From positions 992,001 to 1,056,000 of the forward strand of contig NZ_NISY01000001.1 in NCBI RefSeq assembly GCF_007595705.1: a DNA stretch of 64,000 nucleotides. The letters run 5' to 3'. This stretch comes from Streptomyces sp. SAJ15 (GTDB taxonomy: Bacteria; Actinomycetota; Actinomycetes; Streptomycetales; Streptomycetaceae). Shown piece after piece: positions 12,803 to 20,493 of this stretch. Both the position numbers and the translations under genes were made by a program. The notes under the pieces are model-generated. The model had not been told where the DNA came from. It made no database searches and worked only from the letters and a program-made list of their open reading frames with translations. The number at the start of each line of letters is the position of its first letter. Within the stretch, counting starts at the first letter, position 1.

Positions 12803-15088
12803 CTAGAAGGTCAGCCTCCAGCTGTTGATGTAGCCGGTGTCCAGGGAGTAGACGTCCTGGACCTTCAACAGCCAGGTGCCGCTGGCGGCCTCGGAGGAGG
12901 CGTCGACCGTGTAGGTGGCCTTCACGTTGTCGGCCGAGTCGGAGCCGCTGGAGTTCTTCAGCCGGTAGGAGGTGCCGTCCGGCGCCACCAGGTCGATGAC
13001 CAGGTCACCGCGGTAGGTGTGGACGATGTCCACGTCCACCTTGAGGGCGGAGGGGGCGTTGCCGGTCCGACTGACGTTGATCGGCGAGGTCACGGCCGAG
13101 CCGGCGTCCGGGATCGCCACGTCGGCGGTGTTCTCGAAGACGCTGCCGCCGCCGTCGGTGTTGACGGTCCACTTGAAGGAGACGGTGGCCGACTTGTTGG
13201 CCGAGTCGGTCACGGTGACCGACACGGTGCTGGTCCCGGTGGCGGTCGGGGTGCCGGAGATCAGACCGGTCGAGGCGTTGATCGACAGGCCCGCGGGCAG
13301 CCCGGTGGCCGCGTAGCGCAGTGCGCCCGGGTTGGTGCTGGTGGCCCGGATCTGCAGGTTGGCCGCGGTGTTGACGATGGTGGTCTGGTCGCCGGGCGGG
13401 GTGATGGACACCGCGTCCGCGACCCGCTGGCCGACGTTGACCGCCGCCCAGGCGTTGGCCACGTTGTTGTACGTCGAGCTGCCGACGCCGAACAGCTCAC
13501 CGGCCGCCCACAGCGTCGCGTCGCGCGCCCCGGCGTAGTTGGTGTTGGAGGTCATGCGCTGGCTCAGCGCCTTGAACCAGATCTTCTCGGCGTTGACCCT
13601 GCCGATCGCGGTGACCGGGAGGTTGTCGTAGGTGGGGCTGTCGTAGCTGACGCCGTTGATCACCTTCTGGCCGCTGCCCTCGGAGGCCAGGTAGAACCAG
13701 TGGTTGGCGACACCGGAGGAGTAGTGCACGTCGACGGAGCCGATGCCGGAGTACCAACTGTCCTTGGACCGGCCGTCCTTGGAGGGCTTGTCCATGTAAC
13801 GGAGCGGCGTGCCGTTGCCGTTGATGTCGATCTTCTCGCCGACCAGGTAGTCGCCGACGTCCTGGGCGTTGTTGCCGTAGAACTCCACGGCCGCGGCGAA
13901 GATGTCGGAGGTGGCCTCGTTCAGGCCGCCGGACTCGCCGCTGTAGGTGAGGTTGGCGGTGGCCGCCGTGACCCCGTGGGACATCTCGTGCGCGGCCACG
14001 TCGATGGAGGTCAGCGGCTTGGCGTTGCCGGATCCGTCGCCGTAGGTCATGCAGAAGCAGCTGTCCTGCCAGAACGCGTTGACGTAGTTGTTGCCGTAGT
14101 GGACCCGGGAGGACGCCCCGACGCCGTCACCCCGGATGCCCGAGCGGCCGTGCACGCTCTTGTAGTAGTCCCAGGTCAGCGCGGCGCCGTAGTGCGCGTC
14201 GGCGCCCGCGGTCTCCGCGTTGGAGGGCTGACCGTTGCCCCAGATGTCATCGGGACCGGAGAAGAGGGTGCCGGTGCCCGAGGTGCCGCGGTTCAGGTTG
14301 TACGTCTTGTGGTTGCCGCGGGCGGTGTCGGTCAGCGTGTACGTGGAGCCGGACTGCTGGGTGCCCAGCGTCACCTGCCCGCTGTACTGGGTGTTTCCGG
14401 TGCCCTCCTTGACGCCCTGGAACTCGAACAGCTTCTTGCCGGTCTTGGCGTCGGTGATGACGTGCAGCTCGTTGGGCGTGCCGTCGTGCTGGAGGCCGCC
14501 GACGACGGTCTCCCAGGCCAGCACCGGCTTGCCGGAGGCGGCCCAGATCACCTTGCGCGGCGCCCGCTCGGCGGCGGTCGCCTTCGACCCCTGCGCCCTG
14601 GCGGACTTCACCGCGGCCTGCGAGGCGGCGGCCGGCTTGACGGTCGGGGTGAGCGACGCGACCCGCACCCGCGCCTTGGTCGCCTTGGCGACCGACTCGA
14701 CCTTTCCGCTCCTGGTCTCGTCGACGACCAGGTCGCCGCCGAGCACCGGCAGCCCCGCGTAGGTGCGCTCGTAGCGGGTGTGCGTGGAGCCGTCCACGTC
14801 CTGGGAGACGTCGCGGACGACCAGCTTCTCCTTGGCGCCCAGGCCGAGCTCCTTGGCCGTCGCGGCCTTGGTGGCGTTGGCCTCCCGTATCAGCTCCGCA
14901 CGCTGGGAGGGGGACAACTTCACCGGCAGCGCGCCGGGGTCGGGTTTGGTCGCCGCGATGCCGGCGACCGGGTTCGCGTCGTCGGGGCGTGCGGTGGCGG
15001 AGGTGGACTGGAGGCCGACGGTGAGCATCGCCGTCACGGCGACGAGAGCGCCGGTCGCGGCGGCGCGCCGATGGGGGGTGGGTCTCAC
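12803..15088 (-). CDS. Secreted M4 metalloprotease with Ig-like and P domains, copy C
   Basis: Largest of the three paralogues at 761 residues. Signal peptide, FTP/PepSY propeptide and M4 domain as in the others: HEMSH near residue 367, GGLNEATSDIFAAAVEF next, VHYSSGVANHWFYLASEG after. Two extra C-terminal modules follow. The first, ~560-640, has the pattern GDQTTIVNTAANLQI...LPAGLSINASTGLISG of putative Ig (He_PIG) domains. The second, ~650-761, is a P/Homo B domain (IPDAG...V.I.HTYRGDLVIDLVAPDGT...GTWLLKVQD). Such modules usually help folding, stability or substrate and wall binding. GTG start with AAGGAG upstream. Own promoter block (15259-15351) and terminator. Confidence 0.93.
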   Translation of the reverse strand: MRPTPHRRAAATGALVAVTAMLTVGLQSTSATARPDDANPVAGIAATKPDPGALPVKLSPSQRAELIREANATKAATAKELGLGAKEKLVVRDVSQDVDGSTHTRYERTYAGLPVLGGDLVVDETRSGKVESVAKATKARVRVASLTPTVKPAAASQAAVKSARAQGSKATAAERAPRKVIWAASGKPVLAWETVVGGLQHDGTPNELHVITDAKTGKKLFEFQGVKEGTGNTQYSGQVTLGTQQSGSTYTLTDTARGNHKTYNLNRGTSGTGTLFSGPDDIWGNGQPSNAETAGADAHYGAALTWDYYKSVHGRSGIRGDGVGASSRVHYGNNYVNAFWQDSCFCMTYGDGSGNAKPLTSIDVAAHEMSHGVTAATANLTYSGESGGLNEATSDIFAAAVEFYGNNAQDVGDYLVGEKIDINGNGTPLRYMDKPSKDGRSKDSWYSGIGSVDVHYSSGVANHWFYLASEGSGQKVINGVSYDSPTYDNLPVTAIGRVNAEKIWFKALSQRMTSNTNYAGARDATLWAAGELFGVGSSTYNNVANAWAAVNVGQRVADAVSITPPGDQTTIVNTAANLQIRATSTNPGALRYAATGLPAGLSINASTGLISGTPTATGTSTVSVTVTDSANKSATVSFKWTVNTDGGGSVFENTADVAIPDAGSAVTSPINVSRTGNAPSALKVDVDIVHTYRGDLVIDLVAPDGTSYRLKNSSGSDSADNVKATYTVDASSEAASGTWLLKVQDVYSLDTGYINSWRLTF

Positions 15089-15258
15089 GCTGACTCCTTC
15101 TGCGGTGGCCGCGGTGGGACGCGGTCCGGATCAACCGGTCGGCTGGGACGCCGGCCGGGGAGAGCGAGGAAGAACGTGGTGCGTGTGGGGGGAGACCTGG
15201 CCGACGGGGCGCAGCGGGTGAAGCGAGGGGGAAACGGCTGCGGGGGTCGGCAGAGGGA

Positions 15259-15351
15259 AGAGTCCCACCGTGGACGTGCATATGTCAGGAGCGCGACAAG
15301 AAGTTGGCCGGAAACTGTCCGTTGACGAAAGAACAGTGTCCGTATAACGGA
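15259..15351 (-). promoter_or_regulatory. Shared protease promoter block, copy C
   Basis: Minus strand: box 1 TCCGTTATACGGA (15339-15351; plus-strand reading TCCGTATAACGGA), box 2 ACGGAC-AGT-TTCC-G-GCCAAC (15303-15322), -35-like CTGACA (15283-15288), 18-bp spacer, -10-like GACTCT (15259-15264). Exactly 50 bp separate box 1 from the -35-like box, as in copies A and B. Leader of about 165 nt. Confidence 0.65.
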
Positions 15352-15859
15352 TGGATGGAGCGGTGTGGAGCGCTCCCCGCGATGGGGGCCATGACGATTT
15401 CGGCCATCTCCCAACCGACCGAGCCCCGGCGCTCCCCTCGGCGACCCGCGGGAACCGCTCGCCACCGGTCCCGACCCCTGCCGGTCCGCCGTGCCGCGGA
15501 GGCCGGACGGCCTGTCGCGGCGCGAGGCGCGCGCCTCCCGACTCCCCTCGGCCGGACCCGGTCGCAGTCGCTCAAGCTTCTGACCTGGGTCGAACGGCAT
15601 GGCTTCCATGGGAGTTCACGGCAGAGCCGCTCGACGACACATGGGGCGACCGTGGTCCCGACGACCGCTGGCGCATCCCCGGGCCATGGGTCGGCGGAGG
15701 GACGTGCGCGCTGCTTTCGCACCCGATGCGCCCGCTCTCGGGAGTCGGTCGCCGGCGCGCCGACCGCGCGACGCGCCGGTACGGGTGGCCGGTTCACGAC
15801 CGCGCGTCCTCGGCGCGCCGCCGACGGTCGACGGGCGGAGAGGTCGGCGGGCGGGCAGG
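15352..15859. other. Long noncoding stretch upstream of protease copy C
   Basis: About 500 bp with no recognisable gene on either strand. Open frames exist but give Arg/Pro/Ala-rich translations without domain signatures and with uneven third-position G+C. No tRNA, repeat or mobile element was recognised. Upstream control for the protease or remnant sequence are both possible. Confidence 0.4.
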
Positions 15860-15908
15860 CCGACGGGCCCCCGACTCCGGCGCACGGCCGGAGTCGGGGG
15901 CCCGTCGG
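15860..15908 (-). terminator. Strong terminator after VOC gene
   Basis: Perfect 21-bp inverted repeat (CCGACGGGCCCCCGACTCCGG at 15860-15880 and its complement at 15888-15908) with a 7-base loop, 32 bp after the stop of the VOC gene. One of the strongest stem-loops in the window. Confidence 0.88.
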
Positions 15909-15940
15909 GCAGGGAGGGTGATGACGCCCTCGCGGGACGG

Positions 15941-16336
15941 CTACGCGTCGCCGGCCGGGGGTGTGGCCCACTCGACGAGCTCGACCGGGACGCCGTTGGG
16001 GTCGGCGACCATGAACAGGCGCTCGCCCCAGGGCTCTTCGCGCAGCGGCAGGGTGATCGGGACCCCGGCGGCGCGCAGTCGGTCCTGGTGGGCCTCGAGG
16101 CCGGTCACGGTGAAGGCGACGATGACCCCCCGGCTGACCTGCTCGCGCAGGTCGTCGGGGAGGACGGGGAGGCCGCGCCGGTGGATGGCGAGGCTGACGC
16201 CGCCGTCCGGGTGGGTGAGCGAGACGAATCCGTCCGCCGCCATGGCCTCGGCGTAGCCGAAGTGCGTGATGAAGAAGTCGCGCGAGGCGGCCACGTCGTC
16301 GACGGTCAGGCAGACGGTGGAGGTGGTGATGTTGAT
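15941..16336 (-). CDS. VOC (glyoxalase/bleomycin resistance) family protein
   Basis: Small metal-dependent dioxygenase or glyoxalase-fold protein; the substrate cannot be read from sequence. Motifs: DFFITHFGY, a middle strand VIVAFTVTGLEAHQDRLRAAGVPI, and the C-terminal strand RLFMVADPNGVPVELVEW typical of VOC domains. The first canonical start is GTG at 16294, but this would remove the first beta strand (TVCLTVDDV). An in-frame ATC at 16336 follows GAGGAG with a 6-base spacer and gives INITTSTVCLTVDDVAASRDF, matching the family's N-terminus, so I place the start there tentatively. CTG at 16309 is another option. Downstream is a strong terminator; upstream are a small ORF and the divergent tetR. 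Confidence 0.8.
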   Translation of the reverse strand: MNITTSTVCLTVDDVAASRDFFITHFGYAEAMAADGFVSLTHPDGGVSLAIHRRGLPVLPDDLREQVSRGVIVAFTVTGLEAHQDRLRAAGVPITLPLREEPWGERLFMVADPNGVPVELVEWATPPAGDA

Positions 16337-16440
16337 GGCTGGCTCCTCGATGCGGTGCGGTGCGTGCGGTGCGGTGCTCGTGCGGGGCTTGCTCGGGTGG
16401 CGCGGTCCGCCGTGACGGGTGACGGCCGCGGCGACCGTCG

Positions 16441-16611
16441 TCAGGGCGTCCGGCGGGGGAGGTGGGTCCGCGGCGCCGCGTTCCTCAGGCGGGTCGGCTG
16501 CGTGAACTCCCGGCGGCGACGGGGTGCGGGCCGCAGTGGGCCCGTTCCGCCGCCCTGGCCGGCGAGGAACGCCGCGACGGTGGCGGAGAGGTCGCTGCTG
16601 GAGTGCTGCAT
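16441..16611 (-). CDS. Small ORF of 56 residues, unknown function
   Basis: ATG start with GAAGGG eight bases upstream. The product begins MQHSSSDLSATVAAFLAGQ and ends Arg/Pro rich. Codon use is strongly G/C at third positions, consistent with real or recently real coding. It lies between the divergent tetR and the VOC gene, 104 bp before the VOC start, so it would be the first gene of the putative TetR-controlled transcript. It could be a genuine small protein, a leader, or the truncated 5' end of a lost gene. No family recognised. Confidence 0.4.
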   Translation of the reverse strand: MQHSSSDLSATVAAFLAGQGGGTGPLRPAPRRRREFTQPTRLRNAAPRTHLPRRTP

Positions 16612-16625
16612 ACGGTGGTTCCCTT

Positions 16626-16710
16626 CGTTAAAACTTGCGACGGACGTAAAGTTAGCCCGGGCATACCCATTGCGTCAAGTGAAAAGTTACGTCGGGTATA
16701 AAGTTTTTTC
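16626..16710. promoter_or_regulatory. Probable TetR operator and leaderless tetR promoter
   Basis: AT-rich island in a GC-rich neighbourhood. Direct repeats AAAGTTAGCCCGGG (16648-16661) and AAAGTTACGTCGGG (16683-16696), 35 bp apart, match at 11 of 14 positions; AACTT/AAAGTT half-sites around 16633-16653 are inverted. TATAAA at 16697-16702 lies 8 bp before the tetR ATG, with no ribosome binding site between, pointing to a leaderless transcript. The regulator probably binds here and controls both directions. Confidence 0.55.
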
Positions 16711-17346
16711 ATGGCTACCGAACACATGGGACTGCGCGAGTCCAAGAAGCAGGAGACCAGGCAGCTGATCTCCGACCACGCCACCCGGCTCTTCCTCGCC
16801 CAGGGCTTCGAGGACACGACCATCGCCGAGATCGCCACCGCGGCCCGCGTCGCCAAGAAGACCGTCACCAACTACTTCCCGCGCAAGGAGGACCTCGCCC
16901 TGGACCACCACGAGGAGTTCACCGCCGGCCTGGCGCGCACCGTCGCCGGACGCGAGGCGGGCGAGTCCGCCCTGACCGCCCTGCGTCGGGCCTTCCTCGA
17001 CGCGGTGGAGCGACAGGACCCCATCGCCGGCTTCGCCGGCCCCGCGTTCTCCCGCATGATCGCGGACAGCCCCACCCTCACCGCCCGCCTCCGCGACCTG
17101 CACGACCAGCGGGAGGAGGCCCTCGCCCGCGAGCTCGCCGAGAGCACCGGCGCGGGCCCCGACGACATCGCCCCACGGGCGGCCGCCGCCCAGCTCGGCG
17201 CCGCGCACCGGCTGCTGTTCACCCGCATCCAGGAGCTGACCCTCGCGGGGCAGGGCGAGGGGCGGATCGCGGACACCGTCGCTGCCGAGGCCGCCCACGT
17301 CTTCGGCCTGCTCGAACCGACCCTCGGCCGGTACGCCACCGGCTGA
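16711..17346 (+). CDS. TetR/AcrR family transcriptional regulator
   Basis: 211 residues, usual length. Helix-turn-helix at ~12-60: TRQLISDHATRLFLAQGFEDTTIAEIATAARVAKKTVTNYFPRKEDL, the typical TetR_N pattern with the YF(P)xKEDL ending. The C-terminal ligand-binding part is all-helical without a recognised ligand signature. It is divergent from the small ORF and VOC gene, the usual arrangement for a local repressor; the repeats in 16626-16710 are the likely sites. The second Met (MGLRESKKQE) is an alternative start, but TATAAA spacing favours the first ATG as a leaderless start. Confidence 0.9.
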   Translation: MATEHMGLRESKKQETRQLISDHATRLFLAQGFEDTTIAEIATAARVAKKTVTNYFPRKEDLALDHHEEFTAGLARTVAGREAGESALTALRRAFLDAVERQDPIAGFAGPAFSRMIADSPTLTARLRDLHDQREEALARELAESTGAGPDDIAPRAAAAQLGAAHRLLFTRIQELTLAGQGEGRIADTVAAEAAHVFGLLEPTLGRYATG

Positions 17347-17418
17347 GGCGACGGGACACGGAAAAGGCGGTGTCCGGCGTCTACTGAGGTGTGAGTTCCG
17401 GCCATAACCTCCGCTGGC

Positions 17419-18606
17419 ATGACCATCTCACGCAGATCGTTGATGACAGGACTCACCGCCGGGCCGCTGGCCGCCGCCGTGGCGGGCGTCTCGCTGCCCG
17501 GCACCGCGATGGCCGCCCCTGGTGGCGACTACCGCATCGCCGGACGCGTCCGGCCCCGTGAGCGGCGCCTGGGCCGGACGTCCTACCGGGCGTCGATCGC
17601 GGGCCTGGCCGGCATCCTGGCCAAGGTCTCCCAGGATCAGGTGCTCGCGAACGCCAACCGCACCGGCGGGTTGGTGGAGACCGCCGAGGGGCGCGCCAAC
17701 ATCGCCGAGGAGTACGCCTACGGCTTCCACTGGGACGTGGCTCATGACCAGCAGAGAGCTGAGTGGCGTCCGCAGGGGGTCACCACGTCGTACGACGACT
17801 TCGGCGGGGGCACCACGCTCTACGTCTCGTGGTACGCCCGCGGCGCCGTGAAGGAGCACGGGGCGCGGATCAGCATCGTCGGCTGGCGCGCCGGGGCGCC
17901 GCTCAGGTACCGGCACGTCCTGCTGGTGGAGCCGTACCGGGACTCCGCGGGCCGGTACACGTACGCCCCCGTCGACACCCACGCCGGCGGCATCGCCGCG
18001 TACGGCGGCTACCTGTACGTCGCCGACACGTACAAGGGCTTACGCGTCTTCGACCTCAGCACCATCCTCGTGGCCAGGGACGACCGCGCGGAGTGGATCG
18101 GACTGCACGGTAACGGAGACGCCGGCGACTACTACTCCTACGGCTACAAGTACCTCCTGCCCCAGGTCGGCGCCTACGACAACGCCGGCCGCCGGCTGCG
18201 CTTCTCGGCCGTGTCCGTCGACCGGACGACCTCGCCGCACTCGCTGCTGGTCAGTGAGTACGACGAGGACGGCAGGCCCAGGCCGAAGGCCGTCCGCTGG
18301 CCGCTGGCGCCGGGCTGGAACGACCAGACCGGACGCCTGGCTGCCACCGAGGTCCACGCGATCGGCCAACGGCAGGTGCAGGGCGCGGCGAGCGTCGACG
18401 GCACCTACTACCTCTCCGTCAGCGCCGGCCAGAGCCGGCGCGGACGGCTGATGGCATGGCGGCCGGAAAGCGGCGCGCCCCAAACCCGCAGCCGCCTGTC
18501 CACCGGGCCCGAGGATCTGAGCTACGACGGCCGCGACCGGGTGGTGTGGACCGTCGGCGAGTACGACCACTTCCGCTACGCTTACGCGGTCGACCCCACC
18601 GCCTGA
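17419..18606 (+). CDS. Tat-secreted conserved protein of unknown function
   Basis: 395 residues. N-terminus MTISRRSLMTGLTAGPLAAAVAG...PGTAMAAP is a twin-arginine signal (SRRSLM) with cleavage near AMA-AP. The mature protein has repeated strand-rich segments (GGIAAYGGYLYVADTYKGLRVFDLS, KAVRWPLAPGWND, VQGAASVDGTYYLSVSAG, LSYDGRDRVVWTVGEYDHFRYAYAVD) that read like beta-propeller blades, but I do not recognise a named family or active site. TAACCT at 17405-17410 is 8 bp before the ATG with no ribosome binding site, so the mRNA may be leaderless. It follows tetR by 72 bp and may be separately transcribed. Confidence 0.8.
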   Translation: MTISRRSLMTGLTAGPLAAAVAGVSLPGTAMAAPGGDYRIAGRVRPRERRLGRTSYRASIAGLAGILAKVSQDQVLANANRTGGLVETAEGRANIAEEYAYGFHWDVAHDQQRAEWRPQGVTTSYDDFGGGTTLYVSWYARGAVKEHGARISIVGWRAGAPLRYRHVLLVEPYRDSAGRYTYAPVDTHAGGIAAYGGYLYVADTYKGLRVFDLSTILVARDDRAEWIGLHGNGDAGDYYSYGYKYLLPQVGAYDNAGRRLRFSAVSVDRTTSPHSLLVSEYDEDGRPRPKAVRWPLAPGWNDQTGRLAATEVHAIGQRQVQGAASVDGTYYLSVSAGQSRRGRLMAWRPESGAPQTRSRLSTGPEDLSYDGRDRVVWTVGEYDHFRYAYAVDPTA

Positions 18607-18630
18607 CCGCTCCTCGGCCGTACCCCGGCC

Positions 18631-20493
18631 CTACACCAGGCTGTCCCGCCACGCCCGGTGGAGCTCCGCGAAGCGGCCCCGTCCCGCGATGAGCTCCTCC
18701 GGGGTGCCGTCCTCCACGACGCGGCCGCCCTCCATCACCAGCACCCGGTCGGCGATCTCCACTGTGGAGAGCCGGTGCGCGATGACCACGGCGGTGCGGC
18801 CGCGCAGGACGGTGTGCATGGCCTGCTGCACCGCCCGCTCACCGGGGATGTCGAGCGAGGAGGTGGCCTCGTCGAGGATGAGGACGGCGGGGTCGGCCAG
18901 CAGCGCCCGGGCGAAGCCGACCAGCTGCCGCTGGCCCGCCGAGATGCGGCCGCCCCGCTTGCGCACATCGGTGTCGTAGCCGTCCGGCAGCGCGGTGATG
19001 AAGTCGTGCGCGCCGATCGCCTTCGCCGCCCGCTCGATCTCCGCACGGGTGGCGTCGGGGCGGCCGATGGAGATGTTGTCGGCGACGCTGCCGGAGAACA
19101 GGAACGCCTCCTGGGTCACCATCACCACCCCGCGCCGCAGCTCGGGCGTGGCGAGCTCGCGCAGGTCGACGCCGTCCAGCAGCACCCGGCCCTCGGTGGG
19201 GTCGTAGAACCGGGCCAGCAGCTTGGCCAGGGTGGACTTGCCGGCGCCGGTCGATCCGACGACCGCCACCGTCTGCCCCGCGGGAAGGGTCAGCGCGAAG
19301 CGCGGCAACACCTCGCCGCCCGTGCGGTAGGCGAACCGCACGTCCTCGAAGACGACCTCGCGGCCCGGGTGGCCGGCCGGCCGCTCGGGCAGCTCCCGGG
19401 GAGCCGCCGGCTCGGGCACCGAGGGACGCTGCGCCAGCAGGCCGGCGATCTTCTCCAGCGAGGCGGCGGCCGACTGGTAGGAGTTGAGGAACATCCCCAG
19501 CCGGTCGATCGGGTCGTACAGCCGCCGCAGATACAGCGCCGCCGCGGCCAGCACGCCCAGCGCCAGCTCCCCGTCGGCCACCCGATAGGCGCCCCAGAGC
19601 ACGATCGCCGCCAGCGCGGCGTTCGCGACCAGGCGCGAGGTCACCACATAGCGGGCCATCTCCAGGATCGAGTCCCCGTTGATCCGCTCGTGCCGCCGGT
19701 TCAGCTCCCGGAACTCCGCGTCGTTCGACCGCTCGCGGCGGAACGCCTGCACCGGTCGGATCCCGTTCATCGTCTCGGTGAACTTCACGATCACCGCCGC
19801 GATGGCCGTGGACCGCTTCTCGTAGACCCGCTTCGAACGCCGCTGGAAGGACCGTACGAGCAGATACAGCGGCCAGAACGACAGCACCGCGGCGGCGCCC
19901 AGGCCCCAGTCCAGATAGAGCAGGGTGAGGCTGATGTAGACCACCGAGAGCGCGACGCCCAGCAGCTCCTCGAGCCCCTCGCTCAGCAGCTCGCGCAGCG
20001 ACTCCACATCGGTCGTGGCCCGCGAGATCAGCCGACCCGAGGTGTAGCGCTCGTGGAAGTCCACGCTCAGCGCCTGCGAGTGACGGAAGATCCGACCCCG
20101 CAGGTCCAGCAGCACGTCCTGGCTGACTCGCGCGGCGACCCGGATGAAGAGGTACTGGAGACCGCCCGAGGCCGCGGCGCAGCCCAGGTACGCCGCGGTC
20201 ACCGCGATCAGCGGGCCGTGGTCGTCATGGCGCAGCGCCGGCACCGCGCGGTCGATCGCGTACGCCACCAACAACGGCCCCGCCTGCATGGCGGCCTGCT
20301 GGAGCAGCAACAACAGCGCCGCCACCCACACCCGCCGGCGGTGCGGCGCCAGCAGCGACGTCAGCAGCGCGCGCGAGGCGCCCTCGGGTGTGGGGAGGGC
20401 GTCGTGGTCGAACGGGTCGGTGGGCACGTCGGCGCCCTCGGCGTCCCGGCCGTCCCGGGCGGGGGCCGAGGTGTCGGCGGAGGTCGTGGTCAT
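18631..20493 (-). CDS. ABC exporter half-transporter, canonical Walker B subunit
   Basis: 620 residues: six-helix ABC transmembrane domain (~55-350), then a nucleotide-binding domain with Walker A GSTGAGKST, Q-loop VTQEAFLFSG, signature ISAGQRQ, Walker B AVLILDEATSSLD and H-loop IAHRLSTV. The signature departs from LSGGQ while the catalytic Glu after Walker B is present. Its start overlaps the stop of the upstream half-transporter by 4 bp (ATGA), so the two are co-translated and form a heterodimer. Multidrug or lipid exporters have this build; the cargo is not predictable. It ends close to the convergent secreted-protein gene. Confidence 0.92.
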   Translation of the reverse strand: MTTTSADTSAPARDGRDAEGADVPTDPFDHDALPTPEGASRALLTSLLAPHRRRVWVAALLLLLQQAAMQAGPLLVAYAIDRAVPALRHDDHGPLIAVTAAYLGCAAASGGLQYLFIRVAARVSQDVLLDLRGRIFRHSQALSVDFHERYTSGRLISRATTDVESLRELLSEGLEELLGVALSVVYISLTLLYLDWGLGAAAVLSFWPLYLLVRSFQRRSKRVYEKRSTAIAAVIVKFTETMNGIRPVQAFRRERSNDAEFRELNRRHERINGDSILEMARYVVTSRLVANAALAAIVLWGAYRVADGELALGVLAAAALYLRRLYDPIDRLGMFLNSYQSAAASLEKIAGLLAQRPSVPEPAAPRELPERPAGHPGREVVFEDVRFAYRTGGEVLPRFALTLPAGQTVAVVGSTGAGKSTLAKLLARFYDPTEGRVLLDGVDLRELATPELRRGVVMVTQEAFLFSGSVADNISIGRPDATRAEIERAAKAIGAHDFITALPDGYDTDVRKRGGRISAGQRQLVGFARALLADPAVLILDEATSSLDIPGERAVQQAMHTVLRGRTAVVIAHRLSTVEIADRVLVMEGGRVVEDGTPEELIAGRGRFAELHRAWRDSLV

